Of a stretch of 5,905 nt of DNA, positions 5,220 through 5,905 are shown piece by piece. Made by a program: the position numbers and the translations under genes. The stretch is from VFJZ01 sp046598415 (lineage in GTDB: Bacteria; Actinomycetota; Thermoleophilia; Gaiellales; F1-60-MAGs149): assembly GCA_046598415.1 (NCBI GenBank), contig JBKJIG010000023.1, forward strand, positions 1 to 5,905, read 5' to 3'. Each line of letters begins with the position of its first letter. Position 1 is the first letter of the stretch. The notes under the pieces are model-generated. The model saw nothing but the letters and a program-made list of their open reading frames with translations, was not told the origin of the DNA and made no database searches.

Positions 5220-5321
5220 GGCTGCGGCGTTTCGTCGCGCTTCGGCGCGCCGGGCGGAGATGGCCACAACACCTCCGAGTTCTCCCAGTAGCAAGGGGAT
5301 GGGGAGGGCAACGCCGCAGCC
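5220..5321. other. Possible structured RNA or mobile-element remnant closed by a 12-bp inverted repeat
   Basis: GGCTGCGGCGTT (5220-5231) is the exact reverse complement of 5310-5321. The 78 bases between can form a CGCGC-TTCG-GCGCG tetraloop hairpin (5236-5249), a 5-bp hairpin (5255-5259 with 5273-5277) and another 5-bp hairpin (5282-5286 with 5302-5306), a cloverleaf-like plan. No convincing gene exists in 5151-5496. It may be a small RNA, an mRNA 3' structure, a short palindromic element, or partly chance in GC-rich DNA. Strand is undetermined. Confidence 0.35.
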
Positions 5322-5334
5322 CCTTCCTCGCTCG

Positions 5335-5387
5335 AAAAACGGACGGCGACGGCCCGCATGTCGCTGCGTGATGCGGGCCGTCGCCGT
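5335..5387 (-). terminator. Intrinsic (Rho-independent) terminator on the minus strand
   Basis: Bases 5343-5359 and 5371-5387 form a perfect 17-bp inverted repeat (arm ACGGCGACGGCCCGCAT) with an 11-nt loop. On the minus strand the stem is followed within 3 nt by TTTTT (plus AAAAA, 5335-5339), the classic layout. It lies 110 nt downstream of the DUF2188 stop and ends that transcript. It could also block plus-strand read-through as a hairpin, but has no T-run in that direction. Confidence 0.85.
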
Positions 5388-5496
5388 GGGAACCGCGCCG
5401 GGGGGAGACCGGCGGCGGAGTGGGTGGGTGACCGATCCTCCCCGCGGGCGCGCCGGATCAAACGCGAGGCGCATCAAAGGTCCTGCAGCAGCGCTT

Positions 5497-5742
5497 TCAG
5501 GTGGACGGCTCGCGGGCGGGCCGGAGCGAGACGTACGGAGGCGAGATCTGGTCGGTGCGGCGCACCGACCCGTCCAGGCGATGGATTACGACCTCGCCGC
5601 CGCCGGCCTTGACCACGATGTCCGTTGCTCTCGTCTCCGCCTGCGACTCGGTTTCGTGATGGGAGGAGATGCGTTTCGCCCCAGGCTTGACGACGTTCCA
5701 TCCGCCGCCCGGGACAGGGACGACGTGTCGGCGAGTGGGCAT
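5497..5742 (-). CDS. DUF2188 domain-containing protein
   Basis: An 81-residue small protein that reads as DUF2188 across most of its length. Typical features are an N-terminal RRHVVPVPGGGWNVVKPGAKR (4-24, the 'HVVP-GGGW-V' signature), then ISSHHETESQAETRATDIVV (25-44, the variable-spaced helix) and GGGEVVIHRLDGSVRRTD (47-64, the 'E-V-V-I-H-DG-I/V-R' strand pair). The last 15 residues are a loose tail. The family's function is unknown; it is a small soluble alpha-beta protein, often found alone in bacterial genomes. ATG 5742-5740 was preferred over a start 11 codons earlier because GGGGAGA (plus 5751-5757) lies 8 nt upstream and the domain begins there. The stop of the upstream minus-strand gene is only 38 bp away, so the two may be co-transcribed, ending at the terminator 5387-5335. 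Confidence 0.85.
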   Translation of the reverse strand: MPTRRHVVPVPGGGWNVVKPGAKRISSHHETESQAETRATDIVVKAGGGEVVIHRLDGSVRRTDQISPPYVSLRPAREPST

Positions 5743-5754
5743 GCCGACAATCTC

Positions 5755-5772
5755 CCCCCGGAGGAGCGGGGG
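5755..5772 (-). promoter_or_regulatory. Hairpin overlapping the DUF2188 ribosome binding site
   Basis: CCCCCG (5755-5760) pairs with CGGGGG (5767-5772) around a 6-nt loop. On the minus strand its 3' arm includes the G-run of the Shine-Dalgarno sequence (5751-5757), so folding could limit translation. Being just past the upstream gene's stop, it could instead attenuate read-through, although no T-run follows. Confidence 0.35.
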
Positions 5773-5780
5773 CAAACGCG

Positions 5781-5905
5781 TCAGCCCGCGCTGGCGAGTT
5801 GGTCGAGTGGTAGGTCGGGGTTGGTGAGGTGGTGTTCGTCGATCACGGTGCGGCTGGTGATGAGTGTCTGGAGGGTGTCGTTGACGTCCCAGATGTTCAT
5901 GTTCA
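5781..5905 (-). CDS. C-terminal end of an unrecognised protein (5' part outside window)
   Basis: The frame is open from the window edge to TGA at 5783-5781, giving 40 residues with a convincing protein-like composition (NMNIWDVNDTLQTLITSR, then TVIDEHHLTNPDLPLDQLASAG). It has no Arg/Pro runs of the shadow-frame kind. The two Met codons near the edge could in principle start a tiny protein, but the C-terminus of a longer gene is more likely. GC is about 61 percent, clearly below the neighbours. Codons such as CTA, CCA, ACA, CAA and GAA appear, which hints at a different origin, for example mobile or recently acquired DNA. I do not recognise the family. It lies 38 bp upstream of the DUF2188 gene on the same strand. 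Confidence 0.6.
   Translation of the reverse strand, partial: NMNIWDVNDTLQTLITSRTVIDEHHLTNPDLPLDQLASAG

Noticed and set aside
4422..5477. A 351-residue minus-strand open frame opposite the peroxiredoxin, with an apparent SD before its start
   Set aside because: It runs through the terminator and is antisense to an unambiguous peroxiredoxin; its composition is typical of a shadow frame.

Overview
The window reads as chromosomal DNA from a high-GC Gram-positive bacterium, most likely an actinobacterium (a Thermoleophilia/Solirubrobacterales-type soil organism would fit, but this is a guess). The grounds are the strong G/C bias at third codon positions, the many long shadow frames opposite real genes, a DUF2188 protein, and a luciferase-like oxidoreductase paired with an AHL-lactonase-type hydrolase. 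No rRNA, tRNA or CRISPR array was found.

Layout. Bases 2-430 (+) hold the C-terminal 142 residues of an M24 (pita-bread) metallohydrolase. A non-coding stretch follows, with an orphan hydrophobic reading frame and an 18-bp perfect inverted repeat (677-726). That repeat overlaps the end of a minus-strand gene for a small acidic hypothetical protein (717-1121). The 229-bp divergent gap after it carries two perfect 31-bp direct repeats, each centred on a 13-nt palindrome. Next comes a REP-associated tyrosine transposase (RAYT, 1351-2055, +). Gene, palindromic repeats and nearby strong hairpins together look like a REP/RAYT-type system.

Bases 4231 down to 2085 (-) are a two-gene operon: a luciferase-like flavin monooxygenase whose stop codon overlaps the start of an AiiA-like metallo-beta-lactamase-fold lactonase (TGATG). 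A two-step route is plausible, in which the monooxygenase makes an oxygenated or lactone product and the lactonase opens it. This is an inference. A 259-bp divergent control region separates the operon from a 1-Cys peroxiredoxin gene (4491-5150, +).

After the peroxiredoxin lies about 345 bp with no convincing gene. It contains a short hairpin just after the stop, a 102-nt segment closed by a 12-bp perfect inverted repeat with internal hairpins, and a textbook intrinsic terminator for the minus strand (5387 down to 5335). That terminator serves a DUF2188 gene (5497-5742, -). The window ends inside the C-terminus of an unrecognised minus-strand protein (5781-5905) of visibly lower GC.
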